Source: Clostridia bacterium
GTDB taxonomy: Bacteria > Bacillota > Clostridia > Christensenellales > Borkfalkiaceae
Assembly: GCA_017507045.1 (NCBI GenBank)
Contig: JAFWBP010000001.1
Coordinates: 1-64,000 of the forward strand
Reading direction: 5' to 3'
DNA length: 64,000 nucleotides
The notes under the pieces were generated by a model that was given only the letters and a program-made list of their open reading frames with translations, searched no databases and had not been told where the DNA came from. Made by a program: the position numbers and the translations under genes. Below, piece by piece: positions 7,702-14,720 of this stretch (the first letter of the stretch is position 1; each line of letters starts with the position of its first letter).

Positions 7702-8334
7702 ATGAATCAAAAAGCACTCTTTAAGCTCTCGTACGGCGTTTACATCTGCACCTCGTGGGATGAGGGCCGCCCCGTTGGCTGTATTGCCAACAGTGCTATG
7801 CAGATCACTTCTTCACCGATGACGGTTGCTGTGAGCATCAATAAAAAAAATTATACCCACAAATGCATTGTGGATTCCGATCACTTCGCTATCACGGTGC
7901 TTGCGGAGGATAGCGATCCCAAGCTCATCGGCCGCTTCGGTTTCCGCACCTCAGAAAACTTTGATAAGTTTGAAGAAACGCAATACGCCGTTCGCGGCAA
8001 GATGCCCGTTCCCGGCGATGGCGTTGCCTACCTTAGCTGCAAGGTGATCTCCAAAATGGATGCGGTCACGCACACCGTATTTTTGGGCGAGGTGTACGAT
8101 TGCGATCTTTTACGCGAAGGGAAGCCGATGACTTACGCCTACTATCACGAGGTTCTCAAGGGGAAAACGGCAGCCAACGCGCCTACCTTCGTGCAAGAAG
8201 CGCCTGCCAAAGAAAAAGAGAAGTACGTCTGCTCCGTCTGTGGCTATGAATACGAGGGTTCCCTTGAAGAATTACCCGATGATTGGGAATGCCCGATCTG
8301 CGGTGTGGGGAAAGAATTTCTTGAAAAGGCATAG
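7702..8334 (+). CDS. Flavin reductase-rubredoxin fusion
   Basis: 210 residues in two domains. Residues 1-150 form a flavin-reductase-like FMN domain ([21 protein letters not shown] is the usual flavin loop). Residues ~172-210 are a compact rubredoxin, [10 protein letters not shown] ... [10 protein letters not shown], with the four iron-ligating cysteines but a short loop between the pairs. The order resembles high-molecular-weight rubredoxin (Hrb), which passes NAD(P)H electrons to flavodiiron proteins that remove O2 or NO in acetogens. No flavodiiron gene is nearby, so the partner is unknown. AGGAG precedes the ATG, and the gene lies between two terminators as a single-gene unit. Confidence 0.87.
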   Translation: MNQKALFKLSYGVYICTSWDEGRPVGCIANSAMQITSSPMTVAVSINKKNYTHKCIVDSDHFAITVLAEDSDPKLIGRFGFRTSENFDKFEETQYAVRGKMPVPGDGVAYLSCKVISKMDAVTHTVFLGEVYDCDLLREGKPMTYAYYHEVLKGKTAANAPTFVQEAPAKEKEKYVCSVCGYEYEGSLEELPDDWECPICGVGKEFLEKA

Positions 8335-8362
8335 TTTGTAAAAAATTCGGGAAGAGCAATCA

Positions 8363-8394
8363 AAACCGTCGATGAATGAAATCGGCGGTTTTTT
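8363..8394 (+). terminator. Intrinsic terminator after the rubredoxin fusion
   Basis: AACCGTCGAT and ATCGGCGGTT form a stem (one G-T pair) followed by TTTT. Confidence 0.85.
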
Positions 8395-8423
8395 GCTATA
8401 TTTTAACAAAAAAATACTTAAAA

Positions 8424-8456
8424 AATATTATTTCGATAAATTTCGAAATAAATATT
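8424..8456. repeat. AT-rich inverted repeat
   Basis: AATATTATTTCGA and TCGAAATAAATATT arms around a 6-nt centre, between a terminator and the csoR promoter. It may be a regulator site or cruciform; no transcription signal is tied to it. The rest of 8395-8511 holds nothing recognisable. Confidence 0.5.
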
Positions 8457-8511
8457 GCGGCGCAGAACGAAGATGAAGGCAGGGCGATACACTTAAAATT
8501 TACGAAAACGA

Positions 8512-8541
8512 TTGACAAGATACCCCATAGGGGTATATAAT
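8512..8541 (+). promoter_or_regulatory. csoR-copA promoter with CsoR operator
   Basis: TTGACA (8512-8517) and TATAAT (8536-8541) are 18 bp apart. The spacer contains the perfect palindrome ATACCCC-ATA-GGGGTAT (8520-8536), the known CsoR operator pattern. Apo-CsoR bound there would block RNA polymerase, and Cu(I) would release it. Confidence 0.93.
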
Positions 8542-8574
8542 AAAAGCCCCCGAGGGGAGATAGGAGGTTTTCGT

Positions 8575-8868
8575 ATGGCGGAATGCTGTCATCATAAATT
8601 AAAGGCGAGAACGGCAGAGGAGAAGCAAAAGCTCAATTCGCGCCTGAATAGAATCATCGGGCAGCTCGGCGGAGTAAAGAAGATGATTGAGCAGGATTGC
8701 TATTGCGACGACGTGCTCATTCAGCTCGCCGCAATTGATAAGGCAGTGAAAAGCCTTGCCGCAGTCGTCTTAGAAGCGCATATGCACAGTTGTCTCATCG
8801 AGAATATTCAAAGTGGCAACGTTGCAGTTGTTGATGAGATCGTTGATCTTTTCAAGCGCTTTCAGTGA
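8575..8868 (+). CDS. csoR: Copper-sensing repressor CsoR
   Basis: 97 residues from the ATG at 8575, which follows AGGAGG. CsoR is an all-helical DNA-binding repressor that binds Cu(I) through Cys-His-Cys. The likely ligands are seen here: Cys in DCYCDDVL and His/Cys in EAHMHSC. The core RLNRIIGQLGGVKKMIEQD matches the family. A CsoR-type palindrome sits in its own promoter, so it is autoregulated and controls the copA gene 36 bp downstream. The longer frame from 8512 starts within the promoter and is not used. Confidence 0.95.
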   Translation: MAECCHHKLKARTAEEKQKLNSRLNRIIGQLGGVKKMIEQDCYCDDVLIQLAAIDKAVKSLAAVVLEAHMHSCLIENIQSGNVAVVDEIVDLFKRFQ

Positions 8869-8904
8869 AGGTTGCTCTGCAAATCCATGAAGGAGAAAAG
8901 CATA

Positions 8905-11439
8905 ATGAAAAAGAAATATATGATTACCGGTATGACGTGTGCCGCGTGCGCTTCGGGCATCGAGCGCACCGTGAGTAAGCTTAAGGGCGTTTCCTCGTGT
9001 AACGTTTCGCTTATGGCTGAATGCATGGAGGCGGAAATTGATGAGAGCATCGTAAGTGATGCCGAGATCAAGGCGGCGGTAACCTCGCTCGGCTACGGTA
9101 CTTATGATTACGACAAGCCGCCCGAAAAAAGAAAAAAGCGGCTTACGCTATTCGTTCGGTTTTTAATTTCCGCAATTTTGTTGATTCCGGAGATGTATTT
9201 TTCAATGGGGCATATGATCAGCAGTGCAATTGTTCCTCACGGGTGGTGGAATATCGGTCCTCAGATCGCAATCACGCTCGTAATCCTCGTCATCAATTAC
9301 GAGTTCTTCGTGAGCGGTGTGAAAGCGGCATGGAAGCTCGTTCCCAATATGGATACGCTCGTTACGCTGGGAACTGCCGTTTCCTTCGTTTTTAGCTTAG
9401 TACTCGCGATCTCCAATCCTACTTCTCACAATCTCTATTTTGAATCGGCGGCAATGATCGTTACCCTCGTTTGCCTTGGCAAGTGGCTGGAAGATAAGAG
9501 CAAGCGCCGCACGGGGCAGGAAATTGAGAAATTGAAGGCGCTCGCACCCGATACCGTAGCCGTAGAGAAAGAAGGAAAAGAGGTGCTCTTGCCCATTTCC
9601 GAAGTGAATGTGGGCGACCTCGTGATCGTAAAGCAAGGGGAGAGCATTGCGGTAGATGGCGTCATCGAAGGGGGGCATGCCTTTGTTGATACCTCCGCTG
9701 TTACGGGAGAGAGCCTTCCCGTGGAGGTTGCGGAGGGGAATCGCATTACGAGTGCATCCATTGTTGTGAGCGGCTATCTTAAGATACGCGCGTTGCACGT
9801 GGGCGAGGATACCACGCTCGCAGGCGTTATTCGCATGGTGCGTGAGGCAGGGGCAAGCAAGGCGCCCATTCAAAAGCTGGCGGATAAAATTTCTGCGGTA
9901 TTCGTGCCCGCTGTCGTCTTGCTTGCGCTTATCACTTTTATCGTTTGGATTTCCGTTACAGGCAATTTTGCAAGCGCAATCAACTACGCGGTGAGCGTAC
10001 TCGTGATCTCCTGTCCGTGTGCGTTAGGGCTTGCAACGCCCGTTGCCGTGATGGCGGCAATGGGGCGCGGCGCGGGCATGGGTGTGCTGTTTAAGTCCGC
10101 AGAAGCACTTGAACGCACTGCGGCGATCAAGGAAGTGCTTCTCGATAAAACTGCAACGATCACGGAAGGGAAGCCCAGAGTCGTATATTTTAAGGTTGCG
10201 GCAACGCAGCGAAAGCATCTCGGCGAAGGCGCTCAAATCGCGGATAAAGCAAAGAAAATTGCATATGCGCTCGAGAGCAAGCTCAACCACCCGCTTGCAC
10301 AGTGTATCGCTACTTACTGTCAAGCGGGATACGAAGCGGAAAGCGTGGAGTACGTAGTAGGTCAAGGCGCTGTTGGAACGGTAAACGGTAACATCTACTT
10401 TCTCGGCAACGAGCGCATGATGCAGGCACGCCGAATTCCCTTAGATGAGCAGCGTGAAATCTTCTTGAAACTAACGCAAGAAGGGAAAACGGTGCTATTC
10501 CTTGCAGACATGGGTGGGGTTATTGCCATCTTCGCACTTGCAGATACTCTCAAAGAGGGGAGCAAAGCCGCTATCCGTGAGCTTTATTCCCTTGGTATGA
10601 GGCCCGTTATGCTCACGGGTGATAATAAAGCGTGTGCACACTATGTTGCAGAGGAAGCGGGGCTTTCCGAAATACGTGCCGAGCTATTGCCGGAGGATAA
10701 ATTTCGAATCGTGAAAAGCACCATGGAGCGTGCGCTTGTGCAAAAACGCGGTGCCGTTGCTATGGTGGGAGATGGTATCAACGATTCCCCTGCCCTCAAG
10801 GAGGCAGACGTGGGAATCGCGATGGGAAACGGCACGGACATTGCCATTGAAAGTGCGGATGTGGTGCTCGTGCGTGGCGATCTGCGGGCTCTGCCTAAGG
10901 CGATCAAGCTTGCAAAGCATACGTTGAGAATCATCAAAGAGAACCTATTCTGGGCGTTCTTCTATAACTGCGTGGGGATTCCTCTCGCGGCAGGCGTGTT
11001 CGCATTTGCGGGAATCGCACTCAATCCCATGATCGCGGCGGCGGCAATGAGTCTTTCCTCGCTGTTCGTCGTAACGAATGCGCTGCGCCTCACGCGCTTT
11101 CTGCGCAAAGCACCGCCTATCCACCGAAAGGAAAGCGTGGAGCAAAGCGCAATTGAAGATTGTAACCGGGAAAGCTCTCCCGTAACAGTATGCCAAGAAG
11201 ATAAAATCAACGAAAAAGGGAATATAGATATGCATACGACGCTTAAAATTGAAGGTATGATGTGCGAGCACTGCAAAAAGCGCGTGGAGAGCGCGTTGAA
11301 GGCGGTTGAAGGAGTAAAAGTTGCAGAGGTCAATCTTGAAGGAAAGCTTGCCACCGTGCTATGGGAAAAGGCAGGTGATCCGCAAACGCTTGTGAAGGCG
11401 GTAACCGATGCAGGCTACGAAGTGATCGGTATCGAGTAA
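8905..11439 (+). CDS. copA: Copper-exporting P1B-type ATPase
   Basis: 844 residues. Order: N-terminal HMA domain (GMTCAACA, residues ~8-15), transmembrane helices, actuator TGES (in VTGESLPVEV), Cu site SCPCALGLATP, phosphorylation site, HP motif (LNHPLAQ), GDGINDSPAL, last helices, then a Ser/Glu-rich linker and a second HMA domain (GMMCEHCKKR) at the C-terminus. It pumps Cu(I) out of the cell at ATP cost. Two oddities: the phosphorylation motif reads DKTATITEG, with Ala replacing the near-invariant Gly of DKTGT; and the C-terminal HMA looks like a fused CopZ chaperone with its own AAGGG and ATG at 11230. Start chosen at 8905 behind AAGGAG. Functional state is uncertain because of the motif change. 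Confidence 0.93.
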   Translation: MKKKYMITGMTCAACASGIERTVSKLKGVSSCNVSLMAECMEAEIDESIVSDAEIKAAVTSLGYGTYDYDKPPEKRKKRLTLFVRFLISAILLIPEMYFSMGHMISSAIVPHGWWNIGPQIAITLVILVINYEFFVSGVKAAWKLVPNMDTLVTLGTAVSFVFSLVLAISNPTSHNLYFESAAMIVTLVCLGKWLEDKSKRRTGQEIEKLKALAPDTVAVEKEGKEVLLPISEVNVGDLVIVKQGESIAVDGVIEGGHAFVDTSAVTGESLPVEVAEGNRITSASIVVSGYLKIRALHVGEDTTLAGVIRMVREAGASKAPIQKLADKISAVFVPAVVLLALITFIVWISVTGNFASAINYAVSVLVISCPCALGLATPVAVMAAMGRGAGMGVLFKSAEALERTAAIKEVLLDKTATITEGKPRVVYFKVAATQRKHLGEGAQIADKAKKIAYALESKLNHPLAQCIATYCQAGYEAESVEYVVGQGAVGTVNGNIYFLGNERMMQARRIPLDEQREIFLKLTQEGKTVLFLADMGGVIAIFALADTLKEGSKAAIRELYSLGMRPVMLTGDNKACAHYVAEEAGLSEIRAELLPEDKFRIVKSTMERALVQKRGAVAMVGDGINDSPALKEADVGIAMGNGTDIAIESADVVLVRGDLRALPKAIKLAKHTLRIIKENLFWAFFYNCVGIPLAAGVFAFAGIALNPMIAAAAMSLSSLFVVTNALRLTRFLRKAPPIHRKESVEQSAIEDCNRESSPVTVCQEDKINEKGNIDMHTTLKIEGMMCEHCKKRVESALKAVEGVKVAEVNLEGKLATVLWEKAGDPQTLVKAVTDAGYEVIGIE
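11230..11439 (+). other. Possible internally initiated CopZ-like domain
   Basis: Within copA an in-frame ATG at 11230 has AAGGG (11216-11220) 9 nt upstream. It would yield a 69-residue CopZ-like protein containing GMMCEHC. In E. coli a free CopA metal-binding domain is made by frameshifting; internal initiation here is an analogy, not shown. Confidence 0.4.
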
Positions 11440-11576
11440 ATGCAAAACTTTTCGGCGAACCTTTGCAAGAACGGGCAAGGCTTCATATTCGACGCAATCG
11501 CTGCAAATACGACAAGCCTTTTCCGTATGCGCATGAAAACATATGCTATACTTTCACAAAAAGAACGAGGTGAAGT

Positions 11577-11912
11577 ATGGATACATTGTTGTTGGATCGC
11601 CGCACGCAGGGGCTCATTGAGGGCTACGTGCCCGAGGGTGAGCTCTTAGATTCGCTCACGCGCTTTTTCTCTATCTTTGCAGACGGCACACGCCTGAAAA
11701 TTCTCTCTGCACTCGCTATCTCGGAGATGTGCGTCACGGATATCTCGCGCGTTTTGGGGATCAACCAAACCACCGTTTCGCACCAGCTCCGCTTTCTCAA
11801 GGATGCGGGCATGGTATGTACCGATCGCCACGGAAAGATCATTTTCTATTCGCTCATCGATGAAATCGTGAACGATGTATTATTGAAAGGTGTAGAGTTT
11901 TTAGGGTTCTAA
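11577..11912 (+). CDS. ArsR/SmtB-family repressor
   Basis: 111 residues with a winged helix: ADGTRLKILSAL, then DISRVLGINQTTVSHQLRFLKDAGMV, the DNA-recognition helix and wing. The alpha3 motif reads SEMCVTDIS, matching the metal-site motif ELCVCDL but with only one cysteine, so metal sensing, if any, would use other ligands. GAGGTG precedes the ATG. A TATACT at 11547-11552 may be its -10, and GCATG-aaaa-CATATGC beside it could be an autoregulatory operator. It follows the copper operon, but the 137-bp gap (11440-11576) suggests an independent unit. Its target is unknown. Confidence 0.85.
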   Translation: MDTLLLDRRTQGLIEGYVPEGELLDSLTRFFSIFADGTRLKILSALAISEMCVTDISRVLGINQTTVSHQLRFLKDAGMVCTDRHGKIIFYSLIDEIVNDVLLKGVEFLGF

Positions 11913-11951
11913 CTGCAAAGAAAGAGCATTCGATACTCATTTGATAAATTG

Positions 11952-11985
11952 TCGCGCGCCGTGCAAAAAGCACGGCGCGCGCTTC
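11952..11985 (+). terminator. Probable terminator after arsR
   Basis: GCGCGCCGTGC and its exact complement around AAAAA form a very strong hairpin. The T tract is weak (CTTCTATT). It lies between arsR and the uvrC promoter. Confidence 0.7.
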
Positions 11986-12049
11986 TATTACGTTACACCA
12001 CTTCTCGCGGGGTTTTATAGGAATGAGGAGAGAAATTATCCCATTTCTC

Positions 12050-12078
12050 TTGAAAAATCTATGCAAGTTGTGTATAAT
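12050..12078 (+). promoter_or_regulatory. Sigma-A promoter of uvrC, predicted leaderless
   Basis: TTGAAA (12050-12055), 17-bp spacer, TATAAT (12073-12078). The ATG at 12085 begins 6 nt past the -10, where transcription should start. There is no ribosome-binding site. Confidence 0.85.
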
Positions 12079-12084
12079 AATGAT

Positions 12085-13896
12085 ATGAGTGAGAGTGTTA
12101 TCCGCGAAAAACTCAGGCTGTTGCCCGATTCGCCCGGCGTGTACATCATGTTGGATGCGGAAGGCACGGTGATCTACGTTGGCAAGGCGCGTGTTCTCAA
12201 GAACCGTGTGCGGCAGTATTTTCATTCCTCCGAAAAGCCCTACAAGGTGCAGGCGATGGTGGAATGTATTGCCGATTTTTCCTATATTGTCACGCCAAGC
12301 GAGGTGGATGCGCTCGCCCTCGAGAACACGCTCATCAAAAAATACAAGCCCAAATACAACATTCTTCTAAAGGATGATAAAACATATCCCTACATCAAAG
12401 TGCACACGCGCGAAGAATTTCCCCGCATCTCCATCACACGCCGTGTGAAAAAGGATGGAAGGTATTTCGGCCCCTTCATGGGGGGAGTGAACTGCAAAGA
12501 TATCGTGGATGTTGCCGTTAAGGTTTACAACGTTCGTGCTTGCGGCGTGGGGATCACGGAAAAGCCCAAAAAGCCCTGCCTTAATTACCACCTTGGGCGG
12601 TGTTTGGCGCCCTGTGCGCACTGCGTTACGAAGGAAGAATACGCACAGCAGGTGGCAAAAGCGATTGCTTTTTTCGGTGGAGACTATGAGGAGGCGCAAC
12701 GCCTTCTCGAGGAGAAGATGCAAAAATTCGCCGAGGAAGAGCAATTCGAGCTTGCCCTCGATTACCGCAACAAGATCCGTATGCTCGCAAAGCTTGGTGA
12801 GCGGCGCATTACCGCTATGCCGAAGGACGTAGACGCCGATATCTGGGCGTATAGCTCCAACGGCTTATACGCAGCCATTTCCCTTCTCGTAACGCGGCGG
12901 GGTGTGATGCAAGGGAGCCTCAACTTTTCCTTGGATGAAGGAGCGGGGGAGCGCGCGGAATCCTTCACGAGCTTTCTAACGCAGTATTATGCGAATAAAC
13001 CCATTCCGCACGAGCTCATCTTAGAAGAACCGTTTGACGACGCGCTTTTTACCGCATACTGCAAGAAAAAGGAGGGGCGCGGCGTGGAGATCACGCGCCC
13101 AAAATACGGTATCCGAAGGGAACTTTTAGACATGGGTACCCGCAACGCTGCCGAATATCTCGAAAAATCCATTTCGGCGATTGCCCATAAGAACGATATG
13201 ACGGTGAGCGCCTGCGAGCGACTTAAAACGTTGCTTGGCCTCAAACGCTATCCTAAGCGCATGGAATGCTACGATATTTCCAACATATCCGGCGTGGATA
13301 AAGTGGGGAGTATGGTCGTCTTTACAGACGGCGAGGCAGATAAGTACGAATACCGCCGCTTCCGCATCAAATCGGTGGAGGGAGCTAACGATTTTGCTTC
13401 CCTGCAAGAGGTATTAAAGAGGCGGCTGAGTAAACTGGGCGGCGAAGATGAGGAGCGTTTTGCTCGCCCTCAGCTCATCGTGATCGATGGTGGCAAGGGT
13501 CAGCTCTCCGCGGTGAAAGCGATTTTCGATGAGTTGGGAATCGATGATATCGATCTCATTTCTCTCGCAAAGCAGGAGGAAGAGGTTTACACAATGCACA
13601 GCGAAAAGCCCATTCGCCTGGCGCGGCGCGATTACGCGCTACGCATGCTCCAGCGCATTCGCGATGAGGCACACCGCTTCGCCATTACTTATTTCCGCAA
13701 CCTCCACTCCAAACGCAATCTTGCCTCTGTGCTCGATGAGATCGGCGGCATCGGCAAGCAAAAGCGCGCCACACTTCTCGAAAAATTCGGCACCATTGAT
13801 AAAATTATGCGCGCCGGTGAAGAGGAGCTCATGCAGGCGGAGGGGATCGGAAGGGAGCTTGCCGCCCGTATTCGGCAGTACTTTGAGGAATTATGA
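12085..13896 (+). CDS. uvrC: Excinuclease ABC subunit C
   Basis: 603 residues. UvrC makes both incisions around a bulky lesion after UvrAB recognition. Seen here: N-terminal GIY-YIG domain (SPGVYIMLDAEGTVIYVGKA), UvrB-binding UVR motif (EEAQRLLEEKMQKFAEEEQFE), RNase H-like C-terminal nuclease with ECYDISNISG and VIDGGKGQL, and a C-terminal (HhH)2 domain (IGGIGKQKRATLLEKFG). A longer in-frame reading begins at 11941 but crosses the promoter. The family N-terminus (IREKLRLLPDSPG) fits ATG 12085. The stop overlaps the next ATG by 4 bp, starting a coupled gene run. Confidence 0.96.
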   Translation: MSESVIREKLRLLPDSPGVYIMLDAEGTVIYVGKARVLKNRVRQYFHSSEKPYKVQAMVECIADFSYIVTPSEVDALALENTLIKKYKPKYNILLKDDKTYPYIKVHTREEFPRISITRRVKKDGRYFGPFMGGVNCKDIVDVAVKVYNVRACGVGITEKPKKPCLNYHLGRCLAPCAHCVTKEEYAQQVAKAIAFFGGDYEEAQRLLEEKMQKFAEEEQFELALDYRNKIRMLAKLGERRITAMPKDVDADIWAYSSNGLYAAISLLVTRRGVMQGSLNFSLDEGAGERAESFTSFLTQYYANKPIPHELILEEPFDDALFTAYCKKKEGRGVEITRPKYGIRRELLDMGTRNAAEYLEKSISAIAHKNDMTVSACERLKTLLGLKRYPKRMECYDISNISGVDKVGSMVVFTDGEADKYEYRRFRIKSVEGANDFASLQEVLKRRLSKLGGEDEERFARPQLIVIDGGKGQLSAVKAIFDELGIDDIDLISLAKQEEEVYTMHSEKPIRLARRDYALRMLQRIRDEAHRFAITYFRNLHSKRNLASVLDEIGGIGKQKRATLLEKFGTIDKIMRAGEEELMQAEGIGRELAARIRQYFEEL

Positions 13897-14702
13897 ATTA
13901 CGAACTGTTTATCTCTGATTTTGATGGCACGCTCGTTCGTGCCGACGGAACGATTTCCGGCCGCAACATAGAGGCGATTGCGGCATATCGCGAGGCAGGC
14001 GGAATCTTTGCCGTTTGCACGGGAAGGATGCTCGCCTCCATTCGGCCTCGGCTCAAGGATCTCGGGCTGGATGATGGTATCGTGATCGCCTTTCAAGGGG
14101 CGCAAGTTGCCGATATCGCAACCGGGAAGCTCTTAAAAGATGATGCCTTCACGCGCGAACAGGCGCTGGAAGTTCTCTGTTTCATGGAAGAAAACGATCT
14201 GCACGTTCACGCCTACGCAGGGGAACGAATGCTCGTAAACCGCCAGAACGCACTTTTAGAGGCGTATGAAACAATGTGCCGCGTGAAGGGGGACTTTTCA
14301 GACATGCCCCTATCAGAACGCGTCGTTCAGGAGAATTTGCGCATCGTGAAGATGCTTGTGATGTGCTCGGCCGATGAACAGCCCAAGGTTGAGGAATTGC
14401 TTTTGAAGCGCTTTGGAGAAACGTATTACGTAACATGCTCATCTGAATATCTCGTGGAGATCATGCCCAAGGGGCAATTGAAGGCGGCGGCGGTAGCGTT
14501 TCTTTCCAACTACTATAAAGTTCCCGTTGAAAAAATTGCCGCAATCGGGGATCAGAAGAACGATATTCCGCTCGTGGCGTCGGCAGGCGGAAAATTTGCC
14601 GTTGCCAACGCGGTGAAAGAATTGAAGGAGTTCGCAACTGTCGTTCCATCAGTTGAAGAGGACGGCGTTGCCTACGCCATCGAAAAATATGCAATGGAGT
14701 GA
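13893..14702 (+). CDS. Cof-type HAD phosphatase
   Basis: 269 residues. The HAD motif I is ISDFDGTLVRADG (nucleophile and acid/base Asp), motif II is around AVCTGRM, and motif III/IV is GDQKNDIPLVASAG. A type IIB cap lies between, as in the Cof/YkrA family that dephosphorylates sugar phosphates, FMN or PLP. Individual members are promiscuous, so the substrate is not assigned. Its ATG overlaps the uvrC stop (ATGA), indicating translational coupling. Confidence 0.87.
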   Translation: MNYELFISDFDGTLVRADGTISGRNIEAIAAYREAGGIFAVCTGRMLASIRPRLKDLGLDDGIVIAFQGAQVADIATGKLLKDDAFTREQALEVLCFMEENDLHVHAYAGERMLVNRQNALLEAYETMCRVKGDFSDMPLSERVVQENLRIVKMLVMCSADEQPKVEELLLKRFGETYYVTCSSEYLVEIMPKGQLKAAAVAFLSNYYKVPVEKIAAIGDQKNDIPLVASAGGKFAVANAVKELKEFATVVPSVEEDGVAYAIEKYAME

Positions 14703-14720
14703 ATGCTCCGTGGAGGAAAC

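Noticed and set aside
11941-12084. Longer uvrC reading frame from 11941
   Set aside because: The extension spans the -35 and -10 boxes, and the UvrC family begins at the IREKLRLLPDSPG segment after ATG 12085.
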